Source: Symbiodinium natans
Lineage: Eukaryota > Sar > Dinophyceae > Suessiales > Symbiodiniaceae
DNA: 60,000 nt
Assembly (NCBI GenBank): GCA_905221605.1
Contig: CAJNDS010001191.1
Location: 1 to 60,000 of the forward strand
Direction: 5' to 3'
Positions 9,245 through 16,978 of the stretch are shown piece after piece (the first letter of the stretch is position 1; every line of letters starts with the position of its first letter). The notes under the pieces are model-generated. The model did not search any database. It worked only from the letters and a program-made list of their open reading frames with translations, and had not been told where the DNA came from. The translations under genes were made by a program, and so were the position numbers.

Positions 9245-10652
9245 TCACCGCCTGACAACGCTCTTCGTCAGGCGAACTCCCGTCCCGCCCAATGTTGTGT
9301 CCCAGGAGCTTGCCTTTGGAGACACAAACTTCGGCCTTGCTGATTCCAAAGGAGAACCCAAACAAGATTGACTTATCTAGGAAACCCTCTAAGGAAACGA
9401 GGTGGTCGAGGAGGTGCGGGCACGCTTTAGGGTGCCGGGCGCGCATATCTGCCGCGAGCTTCTCATAATAGTAGTCCGTTGGAGGCTCTTCGATCATCTT
9501 CTCGATGTCCCAGCTCTCCACGATATGATAGCTCGGGCAGCGCGCCGTATCGACCGCGTCTGCTGGGCGCACAGCGTCACTTGCGCCTCTCCCAGCAGTG
9601 GCCGATCCCTCACGCCAGCCAGCCCAGCGTGGCCCCTTGCGCGTCCTAAAAACCGCGAGGCGTTCGGTGACGGGAACTTCGTCGCTACACGCAACGCTTT
9701 CCGCCACACGCAAATCCCTCGTGTCCCAGAGACGCCACGCCTCACCTACGCGCTGAAGCAAGCACGTTTCGTAAGGCGCCTTCTCGACCGCCAGGGTCCC
9801 AAGGTCTTGCTGCGCAGGGCGCCTACCCCACACAGACGCGTAACCACCTGGCGCCTCCCACCAGCTGTCGACGCTTGGAAGGTGGTCCAAGCAAGAAAGC
9901 ACTCCAGGCTCCTCAACAGGGCGCCCGACTGGGCCGCTCCCGCCCCACACCGAAGCGAGAACAGTCACCGCAGCAAGGACCGATAGCACACCGATCCTGG
10001 CGCCGGTACGCAGCCGAAGCATAGCACGGGTCGTGGTCAACCGATGCAACGGCGACCCCACAATCCGCACATGCCTGCGGAGACGGCTCCGACTCGAACA
10101 CCGTCTCAACCGCGCCACAACCACAGGCCGCAGTGCTAACGAGGCCGGAACGCACTTCCGCAACAACCTCGCCCGGCTGGAGAGAGTGATCGCACTCTTG
10201 GGCTGCGAGCAACACAAACCCCTTTCCCTCTCCTGTGGGCCCAAAGGCCTGGTACGGCCTCGACCCCGCACTCCACCGGAAGCACCACCTCGGACAGGGA
10301 TCCCTCTGCGGAGACTCCTTGCTCCCGAACGACAGGCACCAGCACCCCGTCGCCTGGCGAGAGCTCGAGAGGCTCTTCCCCGTCGTAGCGGAGGAGCTCC
10401 CGGCTTCCGCCCCCAGGCTCGGTGCATGACGCGTCGTCCAGGCTCGACAACCGCGCTTCGAAGGCGTAGGCCCTGTCCTTCCGGGTCTTGCTGTGATCCT
10501 CGCACCTGGGCATTCTGATTCCCAGCGTGTCGAGGACGTGAAAGTCGGGACCCGGCCTGAAGCCCAGGCCCATCCTTCCGGCGCAGTCCAACGCTCTGCC
10601 GCCGAGGATCAGTCCGTGCCAATCGGACGTCCCCCTGGCTGCGATTTTGCAT
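9159..10652 (-). CDS. RT thumb/connection fragment with preceding membrane-like segment
   Basis: 497 codons, of which only the part below about 9990 looks coding; the upstream Arg-rich part is probably the wrong frame of the protease ORF. A hydrophobic stretch (IGVLSVLAAVTVLASVW) near 9980-9930 could be a membrane segment. The end is an RT connection region: DHLVSLEGFLDKSILFGFSF, then AEVCVSKGKLLGHNIGRDGS and DEERCQAVIDFPP, matching the segment that follows the YxDD box in gypsy RTs (the FLGH-type block and P-x-x-V/A-x-I-x-x-x-P). No fingers, palm or YVDD precede it; those lie about 6 kb downstream at 4000-3100. Sense reading continues into the RNase H frame near 9230. Confidence 0.7.
   Translation of the reverse strand: MQNRSQGDVRLARTDPRRQSVGLRRKDGPGLQAGSRLSRPRHAGNQNAQVRGSQQDPEGQGLRLRSAVVEPGRRVMHRAWGRKPGAPPLRRGRASRALARRRGAGACRSGARSLRRGIPVRGGASGGVRGRGRTRPLGPQERERGLCCSQPKSAITLSSRARLLRKCVPASLALRPVVVARLRRCSSRSRLRRHVRIVGSPLHRLTTTRAMLRLRTGARIGVLSVLAAVTVLASVWGGSGPVGRPVEEPGVLSCLDHLPSVDSWWEAPGGYASVWGRRPAQQDLGTLAVEKAPYETCLLQRVGEAWRLWDTRDLRVAESVACSDEVPVTERLAVFRTRKGPRWAGWREGSATAGRGASDAVRPADAVDTARCPSYHIVESWDIEKMIEEPPTDYYYEKLAADMRARHPKACPHLLDHLVSLEGFLDKSILFGFSFGISKAEVCVSKGKLLGHNIGRDGSSPDEERCQAVIDFPPLWEKLHIQQFFGLRKLVARLPAC
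9913..10215 (-). CDS. Cys-rich linker frame between protease and RT thumb
   Basis: A short third frame that appears to be the true reading between the protease ORF (which fades near 10150) and the membrane-like segment of the RT-thumb ORF. It carries spaced cysteines (STAACGCGAVETVF, SPQACADCGVAVASVDHD) in a CxC ... CxxC pattern suggestive of a zinc ribbon. The start shown is not meaningful because it is entered by a frame change. Low confidence as an independent unit. Confidence 0.4.
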   Translation of the reverse strand: MLLAAQECDHSLQPGEVVAEVRSGLVSTAACGCGAVETVFESEPSPQACADCGVAVASVDHDPCYASAAYRRQDRCAIGPCCGDCSRFGVGRERPSRAPC

Positions 10653-12190
10653 CGCACGAAAATTTCAGTGTTGGGGCGACAGTCGTCCGCCGTCCTGCCT
10701 TCCAGCAGCGTGACGCGCAAGACTGCTGCCCCCTTCAGAGGAACGGGGGCTCCCGAAGCAATGCCATGCACATATTCGGGGTGGACCCACTTCTCGAGTC
10801 TCACGACCGGGAAGCCGGGATCTTCGGTGCCGATCCCCAGCTCTGCAGCCCGGTTCATCATGCCCACCACGAGTTCCTCCGTCACGTGGTTCGCGCCAGC
10901 GCATCCGTCGAGCATGCACTCGACCTTACGGTCGAGCACCTGGACTACCGTTGTGTACTGGTAGCCTCCTGGCTCGTTGTCCGCCAGGTTCCACCAGTCC
11001 TTCGGCAGATCATCCAGGGTGGCGAACTTGTCCCGCCCGCCCTTGCTCAACGGAAGCGCGTGCTGCTGCACCGCGGCGCGTCCTGCGGCTCCTGAGACGC
11101 CTGCCTGGACGCCTGAGCTGCCTATCTGGACACTGAACGCGGCGAAGGGGTTGGACATGGAAGCCCCGGAGGGCGCGGCCCAGTTGGCAGGCAAGGCCGA
11201 CGTCCCTCCTGAGGTCGTCAGGTTGTGGACCATGTCGCAGCTGGCTCCCTTCTTGCACGACCCATTCTTGGAGAAAAAGGGGCAAACAGTGCCTGGTGGC
11301 TTTGCTGCGCCTTTGGCCGCAGCCTTAGGCTTTGCGCTGGCCTTAGCCTTGCCTCCTCCCTTCCCCTTGCCCTTGCCTTTCACCGTGGCAAAGGTTTGGT
11401 CACCCTTCTTGGCCGCGAGAGCTTTTCTGCGAAGCTCCTTGTCGTGGCTGTACGGGCAGGCATCCCCCTTCGGGCAATTCCCGTGGTCGCGAAAGTGGAA
11501 GCAGATCTTCTTGTCCGCTCCTTTGCCAGCTCCCTTCGACGCAGCGGCAAACGTCTGATCCGCGCCAGCCTTGGCCGCGGCAGCTGCTCCCTTCGCAGCA
11601 GCCTTAGCGGCGGCCTTGAGGCTCCGAATCTCCTTCTGGGCCTCGGCTAGCGCGACCGACGGGTCCGCGCTTGGAGAGCCGGTCGTGGAGTAAACAGAGT
11701 GGGAAACAGCACGGTGCGCTGCTTCCCTCTGTTCGTACTCCAAGACGACCTTGTGGCTCTCCTCCCAAGTCTGCGGCCCTCTCAGCCCGCCGTCCTTGGG
11801 GTCGCCGGGCCACAACCGCTTGTCGTTACGTATCTCCTTTTGGAGATACGGGGGCATCTTGCGGAGGTACGAGAGGTACAACTCTCGTGGGGTCTTCCCA
11901 AGACCCACCGCCTCAAGGTCCGCGATCGACGCCTCAAACAAAGGCTCGAATTGGTGGCCTGTGAGCTTGCCCTTAGCGAGGGAGGCATGCTCACCATCCA
12001 CGCGGACTTCTCTTTCCTCCCGCGATTCCCCGAACATCAAGTGCTTGTTCTTGATGCGGTCGTACACTGCCTGTGGGTCGGAGAGAACCTCTCCCGACTT
12101 CCACGCTGCGCGGTAGGCGTTCGTGTACGTCTTCATGCGCGAGCCGCGGCAGCGCCCGCGTAGCGCTAGCAGCTTCTCGCGCGCACTCAT
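10136..12190 (-). CDS. Gag C-terminal/CCCH zinc fingers and retropepsin-like domain
   Basis: 684 codons; the frame is open upstream to about 12400, so the real protein enters by frameshift from the gag ORF. Residues 1-170 are helical and gag-like (KTYTNAYRAAWKSGEVLSDP, YLSYLRKMPPYLQKEIRNDK). An Ala/Lys-rich coiled linker precedes two CCCH fingers: CFHFRDHGNCPKGDACPYSH and CPFFSKNGSCKKGASCDMVH, separated by a Lys/Gly/Ala tract. Such fingers replace the CCHC knuckle of standard Gag. A protease-like region follows: ECMLDGCAGANHVTEELV, where the Asp-Ser/Thr-Gly signature is degenerate (DGC), and a later hydrophobic GLILGGRALDCAGRMGLGF stretch resembling the retropepsin flap/ILG end. The C-terminal about 60 residues are probably out of frame. 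Confidence 0.75.
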   Translation of the reverse strand: MSAREKLLALRGRCRGSRMKTYTNAYRAAWKSGEVLSDPQAVYDRIKNKHLMFGESREEREVRVDGEHASLAKGKLTGHQFEPLFEASIADLEAVGLGKTPRELYLSYLRKMPPYLQKEIRNDKRLWPGDPKDGGLRGPQTWEESHKVVLEYEQREAAHRAVSHSVYSTTGSPSADPSVALAEAQKEIRSLKAAAKAAAKGAAAAAKAGADQTFAAASKGAGKGADKKICFHFRDHGNCPKGDACPYSHDKELRRKALAAKKGDQTFATVKGKGKGKGGGKAKASAKPKAAAKGAAKPPGTVCPFFSKNGSCKKGASCDMVHNLTTSGGTSALPANWAAPSGASMSNPFAAFSVQIGSSGVQAGVSGAAGRAAVQQHALPLSKGGRDKFATLDDLPKDWWNLADNEPGGYQYTTVVQVLDRKVECMLDGCAGANHVTEELVVGMMNRAAELGIGTEDPGFPVVRLEKWVHPEYVHGIASGAPVPLKGAAVLRVTLLEGRTADDCRPNTEIFVRCKIAARGTSDWHGLILGGRALDCAGRMGLGFRPGPDFHVLDTLGIRMPRCEDHSKTRKDRAYAFEARLSSLDDASCTEPGGGSRELLRYDGEEPLELSPGDGVLVPVVREQGVSAEGSLSEVVLPVECGVEAVPGLWAHRRGKGVCVARSPRVRSLSPAGRGCCGSAFRPR

Positions 12191-12351
12191 ACCGCGACAG
12201 TTGTTGGCGAGCGCGCAGACGTCCTCGAACTCCTCGTAGAACAGGACAACGTCTCGCGCGTCCGACTTGTCGTCGGTCAGCGTCGGCCACGTGAGGTCAG
12301 TTTTGACCGTCGTTATGGAGCTTTGCCCGCCCCTCTGCGCTAACGCTTCTT

Positions 12352-13563
12352 TCAGCGCTTCAGTTTGGGCGGCGAGTGCGGCGGCGAAATCGCCCGCCGG
12401 GTTTGGGACCCGGTCTGCGAACCTCCGCCGTCTGAACCTCGCTTCAGGGCTTCTATCTCCATCTCCAGCGCCGCGAGCTTTGCGCGCAAAGGGGAATCGC
12501 CGTCCGTCGCGCCCAGGTCACGGGCCGCGGAAGGACCACCTGCAACCTCGGCAGTGTGCAAACCTCCACGGTCCAAACCTACCCCCAACCCACTTGCAGT
12601 CGCAGGCTGTGGGAGCCCTGGGGAACGCGGCCCCACGGCTTCAACTGGCACATCGGACGGGGAGCTCCAAACCTTCTCTTGGCTCGAGCTTTCTTTTCCC
12701 CCTAGCGCGAGGATAAGCTCCCCGATGCATTGGATTTCACGCTGAATCTCCTCTGCGTCTTCGGGGTCCTCGCCACCGCGCAAAGCCGCGACCGAGAATC
12801 TGGTCCGCAGCCGACGGACCATCTTTGTCGGATGCCAGTCCCCGCCGATCTTGGAGAACTCATCCGCGAGGAGGGTGGCTTTGGTGCTTAAGGCGTCAAG
12901 GTCACGGGAGCTCACCGTGACTCCATGCGCTTTGAGCGCGAGGACAATCCGCGAAACGCGCGTCAAGTAGTCCGCGACCGGTTCCTGGTCTGGACGGAAA
13001 ATCGCGCGCAGCTCCGCCTGCAAGCCCTCAGCGGTGCCTGGCACTGAACCCGCTGTCGACGGCGGACCGGACGGTCCCGCCGGGCGGGACCCTGGTGCCG
13101 TAGCAGGGACATAGGCAGCACCGGTCGGGACCATGGCCAGCTCCCTAGCCGCGGCGCTGACGTCCACCCGCGGCGGACTGTCGCCTCCGGCGCCCGAGGC
13201 CTCAGGGACTAGCTCGGAGTCCTCTTCTTCTTCCTCCTCATCCTCGTCCTCGTCTTCGGCGTCATGGAGGAACTTCATGACTTTCCGCCAGAGAGCCGCC
13301 TCTTGCTCTGGCGTAGTACTGATCCCATCCCGCTTGGACAACGGACGGCTGCCAGTCTCCCTACGCCACTTAAGCCAAGCGACGTAGCTCATCCGCTCGG
13401 GATAGGGAACGTCTCCACCCTCGATCGCTTCGAGGAGGGTGACGCCCTCGGCCTGACCTGCAACCTCTGCGGACATCGCCGCGCCTTGGTCAGCAGGCCG
13501 CAGGCGTGGCACACGAAGCGCCGCGCCTTGGTTAACAGGCCGCAAGCGTGGCACACAGTCCAC
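12352..13563 (-). CDS. Retroelement gag-like N-terminal ORF
   Basis: 403 codons, not recognised by family. It has an N-terminal Tyr/Trp-containing block (ERMSYVAWLKWRRETGSRPL), an acidic run of Glu/Asp, a Pro/Ser/Gly linker and a helical domain (YLTRVSRIVLALKAHGVTVS ... DEFSKIGGDWHPTKMVRRLR ... EEIQREIQCIGELILAL) of the kind seen in capsid regions of dinoflagellate gypsy-type elements. The final residues (RRAISPPHSPPKLKR) are probably out of frame: the alternative frame near 12400 reads AALAAQTEALKEALAQRGGQ and flows smoothly into the CCCH ORF. The first about 30 residues also look out of frame; see the Cys-repeat frame at 13389-13601. Confidence 0.65.
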   Translation of the reverse strand: MDCVPRLRPVNQGAALRVPRLRPADQGAAMSAEVAGQAEGVTLLEAIEGGDVPYPERMSYVAWLKWRRETGSRPLSKRDGISTTPEQEAALWRKVMKFLHDAEDEDEDEEEEEEDSELVPEASGAGGDSPPRVDVSAAARELAMVPTGAAYVPATAPGSRPAGPSGPPSTAGSVPGTAEGLQAELRAIFRPDQEPVADYLTRVSRIVLALKAHGVTVSSRDLDALSTKATLLADEFSKIGGDWHPTKMVRRLRTRFSVAALRGGEDPEDAEEIQREIQCIGELILALGGKESSSQEKVWSSPSDVPVEAVGPRSPGLPQPATASGLGVGLDRGGLHTAEVAGGPSAARDLGATDGDSPLRAKLAALEMEIEALKRGSDGGGSQTGSQTRRAISPPHSPPKLKR

Positions 13564-13601
13564 GCGTCCAGGTCACGGACCGCGACAGACAAGCAAAGCA
13601 A
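13389..13601 (-). CDS. Alternative gag start frame with duplicated Cys motif
   Basis: 70-codon frame starting MLCLSVAVRDLD and containing a perfect protein-level duplication of CHACGLLTKARR, encoded by a 42-bp tandem repeat at about 13475-13560. CxxC pairs in tandem suggest a zinc-binding module. This frame, rather than the MDCVPRL start of the 403-codon ORF, is the more likely N-terminus; a shift near 13470 would join them. Inference from composition only. Confidence 0.4.
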   Translation of the reverse strand: MLCLSVAVRDLDAWTVCHACGLLTKARRFVCHACGLLTKARRCPQRLQVRPRASPSSKRSRVETFPIPSG

Positions 13602-13955
13602 TGCTTGCCCACTCGGGCCGTAGGCACAAGAGCTGTACGTTTCCCAGAACAGCCCCCAATTGTGAAGTCGACCAGGACTGGACTTGCACTAAGCCAATGC
13701 AATCACAGCCCGGTCACGCTGTTTTACGACTTCGCGAGTTCAAGCACTTGTGCAGCTACGCCTGAGTGCGTCCGGTCGGACCGCACAGCAACCTAAGAGC
13801 TACTGTACGAAACTACCGTGCTCAAAGGCACAAGCTCGGTACTTGAGCCAAAACATTGGCATTGTTACGAATTGCAAAACTACACATGCAAGGGAAAACA
13901 ACACGCTGCACTAGCACTAAGCAAGCACTCCATGCATGCTTTGACCTGCTCACAA
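13602..13955 (-). promoter_or_regulatory. Leader/LTR-like region of the gypsy element
   Basis: No open frame of note. It lies upstream (in sense) of the gag start and ends at the microsatellite. A purine-rich minus-strand stretch reading AATTGGGGGCTGTTC near 13650-13665 could be a primer-binding site. Without the second LTR the border cannot be fixed. A spliced-leader-like block lies at 13841-13860. Confidence 0.35.
13841..13860 (-). promoter_or_regulatory. Spliced-leader-like motif
   Basis: On the minus strand the sequence reads GCCAATGTTTTGGCTCAAGT. The dinoflagellate spliced leader ends ...GCCATTTTGGCTCAAG; the 12-base 3' core is identical and GCCA is present 3 bases further upstream. It is placed where the 5' end of the gypsy-element transcript should be. 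Confidence 0.5.
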
Positions 13956-14037
13956 TATATGTGTATATGTATATATGTGTATATGTATATGTAGAGGTAT
14001 ATGTATACGTATATGCATATGTATATGTATGTGTATG

Positions 14038-14077
<40 letters not shown>

Positions 14078-14300
14078 CATGTACATGTACATGTACATGT
14101 ACATGTATATGTATATGTATGTATGCATGTATGTATGCATGTATTTATGTATCTATGTATGTATGCATGTATGTATGTATGTATGTATGTATGTATGTAT
14201 GTATGTATGTATGTATGTATGTATGTATGTATGTATGTATGTATGTATGTATGTATGTATGTATGTGCGTGAATATGTACATATGTATAAGCGCATATAT
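13956..14300. repeat. Microsatellite: (TATATG)n, (TGTACA)n, then (TATG)n
   Basis: A hexamer tract of GTATAT type from about 13956 to 14080, a short ACATGT tract, and from about 14110 a long ATGT tetramer run of about 150 bp with a few variant units. Open frames here encode only Tyr/Met/Val/Cys repeats and are not genes. The tract separates the gypsy element from the exon/array region. Confidence 0.95.
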
Positions 14301-14403
14301 GTAAAGACCAATCCCGGGCCTACAGGCTTATGGGTAGTTCTGAGTGGAGCTTGTGTACCACAAGCTGGCTTGTGACCACAGTTCCCTACTCACTTCGCCC
14401 CTA

Positions 14404-14500
14404 CCCGGAGTACCCCCTTATTCCTTTTTTTGGGGTTGAGGTTCCCTTACTATCCCCTTAAAGCCAAAAAGGGCACCCTTTTTATTCCTAGCTTACTCCT
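14404..14500. repeat. Dispersed repeat family R1, copy 1
   Basis: Starts CCCGGAGTA, contains CCTTATTCCTTTTTT and ends AAAAAGGGCACCCTTTTTATT. A second copy with the same order of blocks is at 55011-55108. The inner AAAAAGGG/CCCTTTTT forms a small palindrome. Confidence 0.65.
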
Positions 14501-14610
14501 GGGTCTAGTATAAGTGCCCATCCAAGTTCAGGGCTCCCGCAGTGTCTTTGGCCAGGCTTCCCAGGGGGAAGGTGAGCGAGCTCAGAAGCCACTTGGATGA
14601 GTTTACTAGA

Positions 14611-14696
14611 GGGGTCGGAAGAAGGACTAATCGTATTCCCTTGTGGTCCCTTTGTAGTTATACTGTAATAGTATTCTAACTATTAAGGCACCTATA
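14611..14696. repeat. Dispersed repeat family R2, copy 1
   Basis: Shares GGGTCGGA, TATTCCCTTGTGGTCCCT, GTAGTTATA and TATTCTAACTATTAAGGC blocks with copies at 15604-15712 and 32902-33013. It ends in CCTATATAAGG just upstream of the first candidate exon of gene A, where it could also contribute a TATA-like sequence. Confidence 0.55.
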
Positions 14697-14759
14697 TAAG
14701 GCTTCGGTGCTCTGCGAAAGGAGGAGTCGACTCACCGGAACCTTGAGCCCCAAATTCAG

Positions 14760-14832
14760 CATCCTGAGGATTGCTGACTACTCGAAGATGCTGGAGAAGG
14801 CGCTGGAACTCCCTGAAGATCCTGAAAAGACG
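14760..14832 (+). CDS. Candidate exon 1 of gene A
   Basis: Preceded by CCAAATTCAG and followed by a GC donor made from the first CCCTAAA unit (ACG|GCCCTAAA). Open frame: one base, then 24 codons reading ILRIADYSKMLEKALELPED and on to PEKT, an amphipathic, clearly protein-like stretch. It ends in phase 0. The start codon of the gene is not identified; an upstream Met in the same frame exists at 14707. No family recognised. Confidence 0.5.
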
Positions 14833-14883
14833 GCCCTAAACCCTAAACCCCAAACCCTCCGTCGGCCTCCGCCATGGGCTCAG

Positions 14884-14940
14884 GAGCATAGCAGCTTTGC
14901 GCTGGCGTGGCAGAAGAACGCGTTGAAGCTTCAATACCCT
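14884..14940 (+). CDS. Candidate exon 2 of gene A
   Basis: Preceded by CCATGGGCTCAG. Reads EHSSFALAWQKNALKLQYP in phase with the previous block. The 3' border is unclear; a GC donor is possible near 14927 or after 14940, and the frame stops shortly after at TAA. Confidence 0.45.
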
Positions 14941-15093
14941 ATAGCCTAATACCCTATAGCCTAAAGCCCACTCACTACCATCTGCTTAAGACCCCCCAAA
15001 GCCCTTCTAAGGAGGAGCATTTTTCGTTCTTTTTGGGGGTTCTTAAGCGAATCGTAGGTCAAGACCTACACCTCTTGAGTCCAGGCTTTGCAG

Positions 15094-15147
15094 AACCTCA
15101 ATGCCTCACTGCCGCGTGAGTCTGCCGAGAAGGCATTTGCTGGGCTG
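15094..15147 (+). CDS. Candidate exon 3 of gene A
   Basis: Preceded by TCCAGGCTTTGCAG. Reads NLNASLPRESAEKAFAGL. A GC donor (GGGCTG|GCTGG) keeps phase 0 with the next block; a GT donor four bases later is the alternative. The following intron is the TTTAGGG array at 15158-15273. Confidence 0.5.
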
Positions 15148-15330
15148 GCTGGTGGGTGGGTTTAGGGTTTAGGGTTTAGGGTTTAGGGTTTAGGGTTTAG
15201 GGTTTAAGGTTTAAGGTTTAAGGTTTAGGGTTTAGGGTTTAGGGTTTAGGGTTTAGGGTTTAGGGTTTAGGGTCCGGTGAAGTTAGCCACTGAATCCGAA
15301 AGCCTACATGCCAAACCGTCACGCCCGCAG

Positions 15331-15372
15331 GCACAAGCACTTCTACATGGCTTTGCTACGGACAAGCCCGAG
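15331..15372 (+). CDS. Candidate exon 4 of gene A
   Basis: Preceded by TCACGCCCGCAG and followed by a good GT donor (CCCGAG|GTGGGT). Reads AQALLHGFATDKPE in phase 0, so it joins exon 3 without a shift. Confidence 0.5.
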
Positions 15373-15603
15373 GTGGGTTTGCTTCTAGACAAAGAAACTC
15401 GGGTGTTTCAGAATAGGCAAGTCCTAGAATTGGGTAACCCTGCAAAAACACAAGTGTAGTGTAATCCCCTTAGTGGTAAGGACCCACAAAAAAGGTACCC
15501 CCAAATCCTGGGAACACTCCCAAATGAAGGGGGGATCAGATGAGAAGGTCACCCTCATAAGGTGTCACAGACATGAAGGAGCGAACAACAAACTAGCAAG
15601 TAA

Positions 15604-15712
15604 GAAAGGGGTCGGAGTATTTACCAAATGGTAGTATTCCCTTATGGCCCCTCTGTAGTTTATGTTACAATATCCCCGAAACCCTATTCTAACTATTCAG
15701 GCCCCTACTGAC
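15604..15712. repeat. Dispersed repeat family R2, copy 2
   Basis: Copy with GGGGTCGGA, GTATTCCCTTATGGCCCCTC, TGTAGTTTAT, CCCGAAACCCTATTCTAACTA and CAGGCCCCTA blocks, parallel to the copies at 14611-14696 and 32902-33013. Confidence 0.55.
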
Positions 15713-16030
15713 CCTAAGCCCCAAACCCCAAAACTCTGTGATGTGCTTTAAGGGCTTATGTTCTTGGTGAGTTTGCGATCTGGGGCAGGCCTTGCGATCG
15801 CCCATGCCCCCTCGGCTCCAGACCCTAAACCCTAAACCCTAAACCCTAAACCCTAAACCCTAAACCCTAAACCCTAAACCCTAAACCCTAAACCCTAAAC
15901 CCTAAACCCTGAACCCTGAACCCTGAACCCTAAACCCTAAACCCTAAACTCTAAACCCTAAACCCCAAGCCCTACGTAAACCCTAAACCCTCAGCCCTCA
16001 ACCCGAAGCCCATGGTAGCCTTGGCTCCAG

Positions 16031-16062
16031 AGACCTTCGCGGAAGCCTGTGGCAAAGAACCA
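16031..16062 (+). CDS. Candidate small exon of gene A
   Basis: Preceded by CTTGGCTCCAG, followed by a GC donor (AACCAG|GCTCC). Open frame gives TFAEACGKEP. Short, so weak on its own. Confidence 0.3.
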
Positions 16063-16267
16063 GGCTCCGCCGCCCCCCCAAACTCGTGGAGCACCCGGTC
16101 TGAAGGGTTTAGGGTTTAGGGTTTAGGGTTTAGGGTTTAGGGTTTAGGGTTTAGGGTTTAGGGCTTAGAGTTTGTGATGTTTCAGGGCTTCGGGCTCTTG
16201 ACCTGTGTGAGCAAAAAGAACACAGGGTGTCGAATAGCCTGAAAAACCCCAAAATCTGAACTGCAAG

Positions 16268-16302
16268 ACCTCGCTGTTCGCCAACCATGTCCTGCGGCAA
16301 CG
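16268..16302 (+). CDS. Candidate exon of gene A
   Basis: Preceded by GAACTGCAAG; the donor is the array itself (CAACG|GTTTAGGG). Reads TSLFANHVLRQ plus two bases of the next Arg codon. Phase 2 at the end is completed by the C that opens the next block at 16423. Confidence 0.5.
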
Positions 16303-16402
16303 GTTTAGGGTCTAGGGTCTAGGGTCTAGGGTCTAGGGTCTAGGGTCTAGGGTTTAGGGTTTAGGGTTTAGGGTTTAGGGTTTAGGGTTTAGGGTTTAGG
16401 GT
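16303..16402. repeat. TCTAGGG/TTTAGGG block array inside an intron candidate
   Basis: Begins GTTTAGGG, then six or seven TCTAGGG units, then homogeneous TTTAGGG units. The change of unit in blocks, rather than at random, points to local amplification. With GTGGCGTGTGTGGCATTCACAG after it, it makes up the whole of a 120-bp intron candidate. Confidence 0.85.
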
Positions 16403-16422
16403 GGCGTGTGTGGCATTCACAG

Positions 16423-16497
16423 CGCCATGTCGTGCTCTGTCCGGCGACTGGCGCACCTTTGCCTCGTGGCATCTCCTCAGCAGTGGAAAGCTGAGAG
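16423..16497 (+). CDS. Candidate exon of gene A
   Basis: Preceded by GTGGCATTCACAG, followed by a GC donor (GAGAG|GCTGAAACCC) leading straight into a CCCTAAA array. In phase with the previous block it reads AMSCSVRRLAHLCLVASPQQ then WKAE and two bases. Confidence 0.5.
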
Positions 16498-16577
16498 GCT
16501 GAAACCCTAAACCCTAAACCCTAAACTCTTAATCCTAAAGCCTAAATCCTAAAATTCAGGGTTCATACGCATATCAG

Positions 16578-16648
16578 GTTGAGCAAGAGTCGATCAAGTG
16601 GGCCGCTGGCTTCTGTAGAGTTCACTGCGCGGTCCTTTTACAAAAACG
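16578..16648 (+). CDS. Candidate exon of gene A
   Basis: Preceded by ACGCATATCAG and followed by a strong GT donor (AAAACG|GTAGGT). The phased frame reads LSKSRSSGPLASVEFTARSF then YKN; another frame (VEQESIKWAAGFCRVHCAVL) is also open, so the frame is not certain. The following intron contains the TTTAGGC array. Confidence 0.5.
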
Positions 16649-16670
16649 GTAGGTTTGCGAAATTCTGCTC

Positions 16671-16978
16671 AGGCTTTAGGCTTTAGGCTTTAGGCTTTAG
16701 GCTTTAGGCTTTAGGCTTTAGGCTTTAGGCTTTAGGCTTTAGGCTTTAGGCTTTAGGCTTTAGGCTTTAGGCTTTAGGCGTTAGGCTTTAGGCTTTAGGC
16801 TTTAGGCTTTAGGCTTTAGGCTTTAGGCTTTAGGCTTTAGGCTTTAGGCTTTAGGCTTTAGGCTTTAGGCTTTAGGCTTTAGCTTTAGGCTTTAGGCTTT
16901 AGGCTTTAGGCTTTAGGCTTTAGGCTTTAGGCTTTAGGCTTTAGGCTTTAGTCTTTAGGCTGTAGGCTTTAGGCTTTA
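16671..16978. repeat. TTTAGGC heptamer array (~44 units)
   Basis: A nearly uniform run of TTTAGGC with single-unit variants (GTTAGGC, one 6-mer, TTTAGTC, TGTAGGC) that passes into TTTAGGG at 16975-17015. This is the only long array of this variant in the window. It lies in an intron candidate of gene A. Confidence 0.95.

Larger units (their letters stand above)
1..13870 (-). mobile_element. Ty3/gypsy-like LTR retroelement, left end outside window
   Basis: Six long overlapping minus-strand reading frames cover this block and together carry the parts of a retroelement: gag-like region, CCCH fingers, retropepsin-like segment, RT thumb and RNase H, integrase with zinc motif and D,D(35)E triad, RT fingers/palm with YVDD, and a 3' accessory region with a KptA-like domain. 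The frames change near 13470, 12410, 10150, 9980, 9230, 7720, 4060 and 600. The copy is therefore decayed, or the assembly has indels there. The GPY/F-like motif after the integrase argues for Ty3/gypsy rather than copia. The 5' leader or LTR should lie around 13600-13870; the 3' LTR is outside the window, so no LTR pair can be compared. Base composition is GC-rich, unlike the repeat-rich DNA to the right. Confidence 0.85.

Noticed and set aside
13856-14375. Open frames of Tyr/Met/Cys/Val repeats
   Set aside because: Translation of the microsatellite; no coding evidence.
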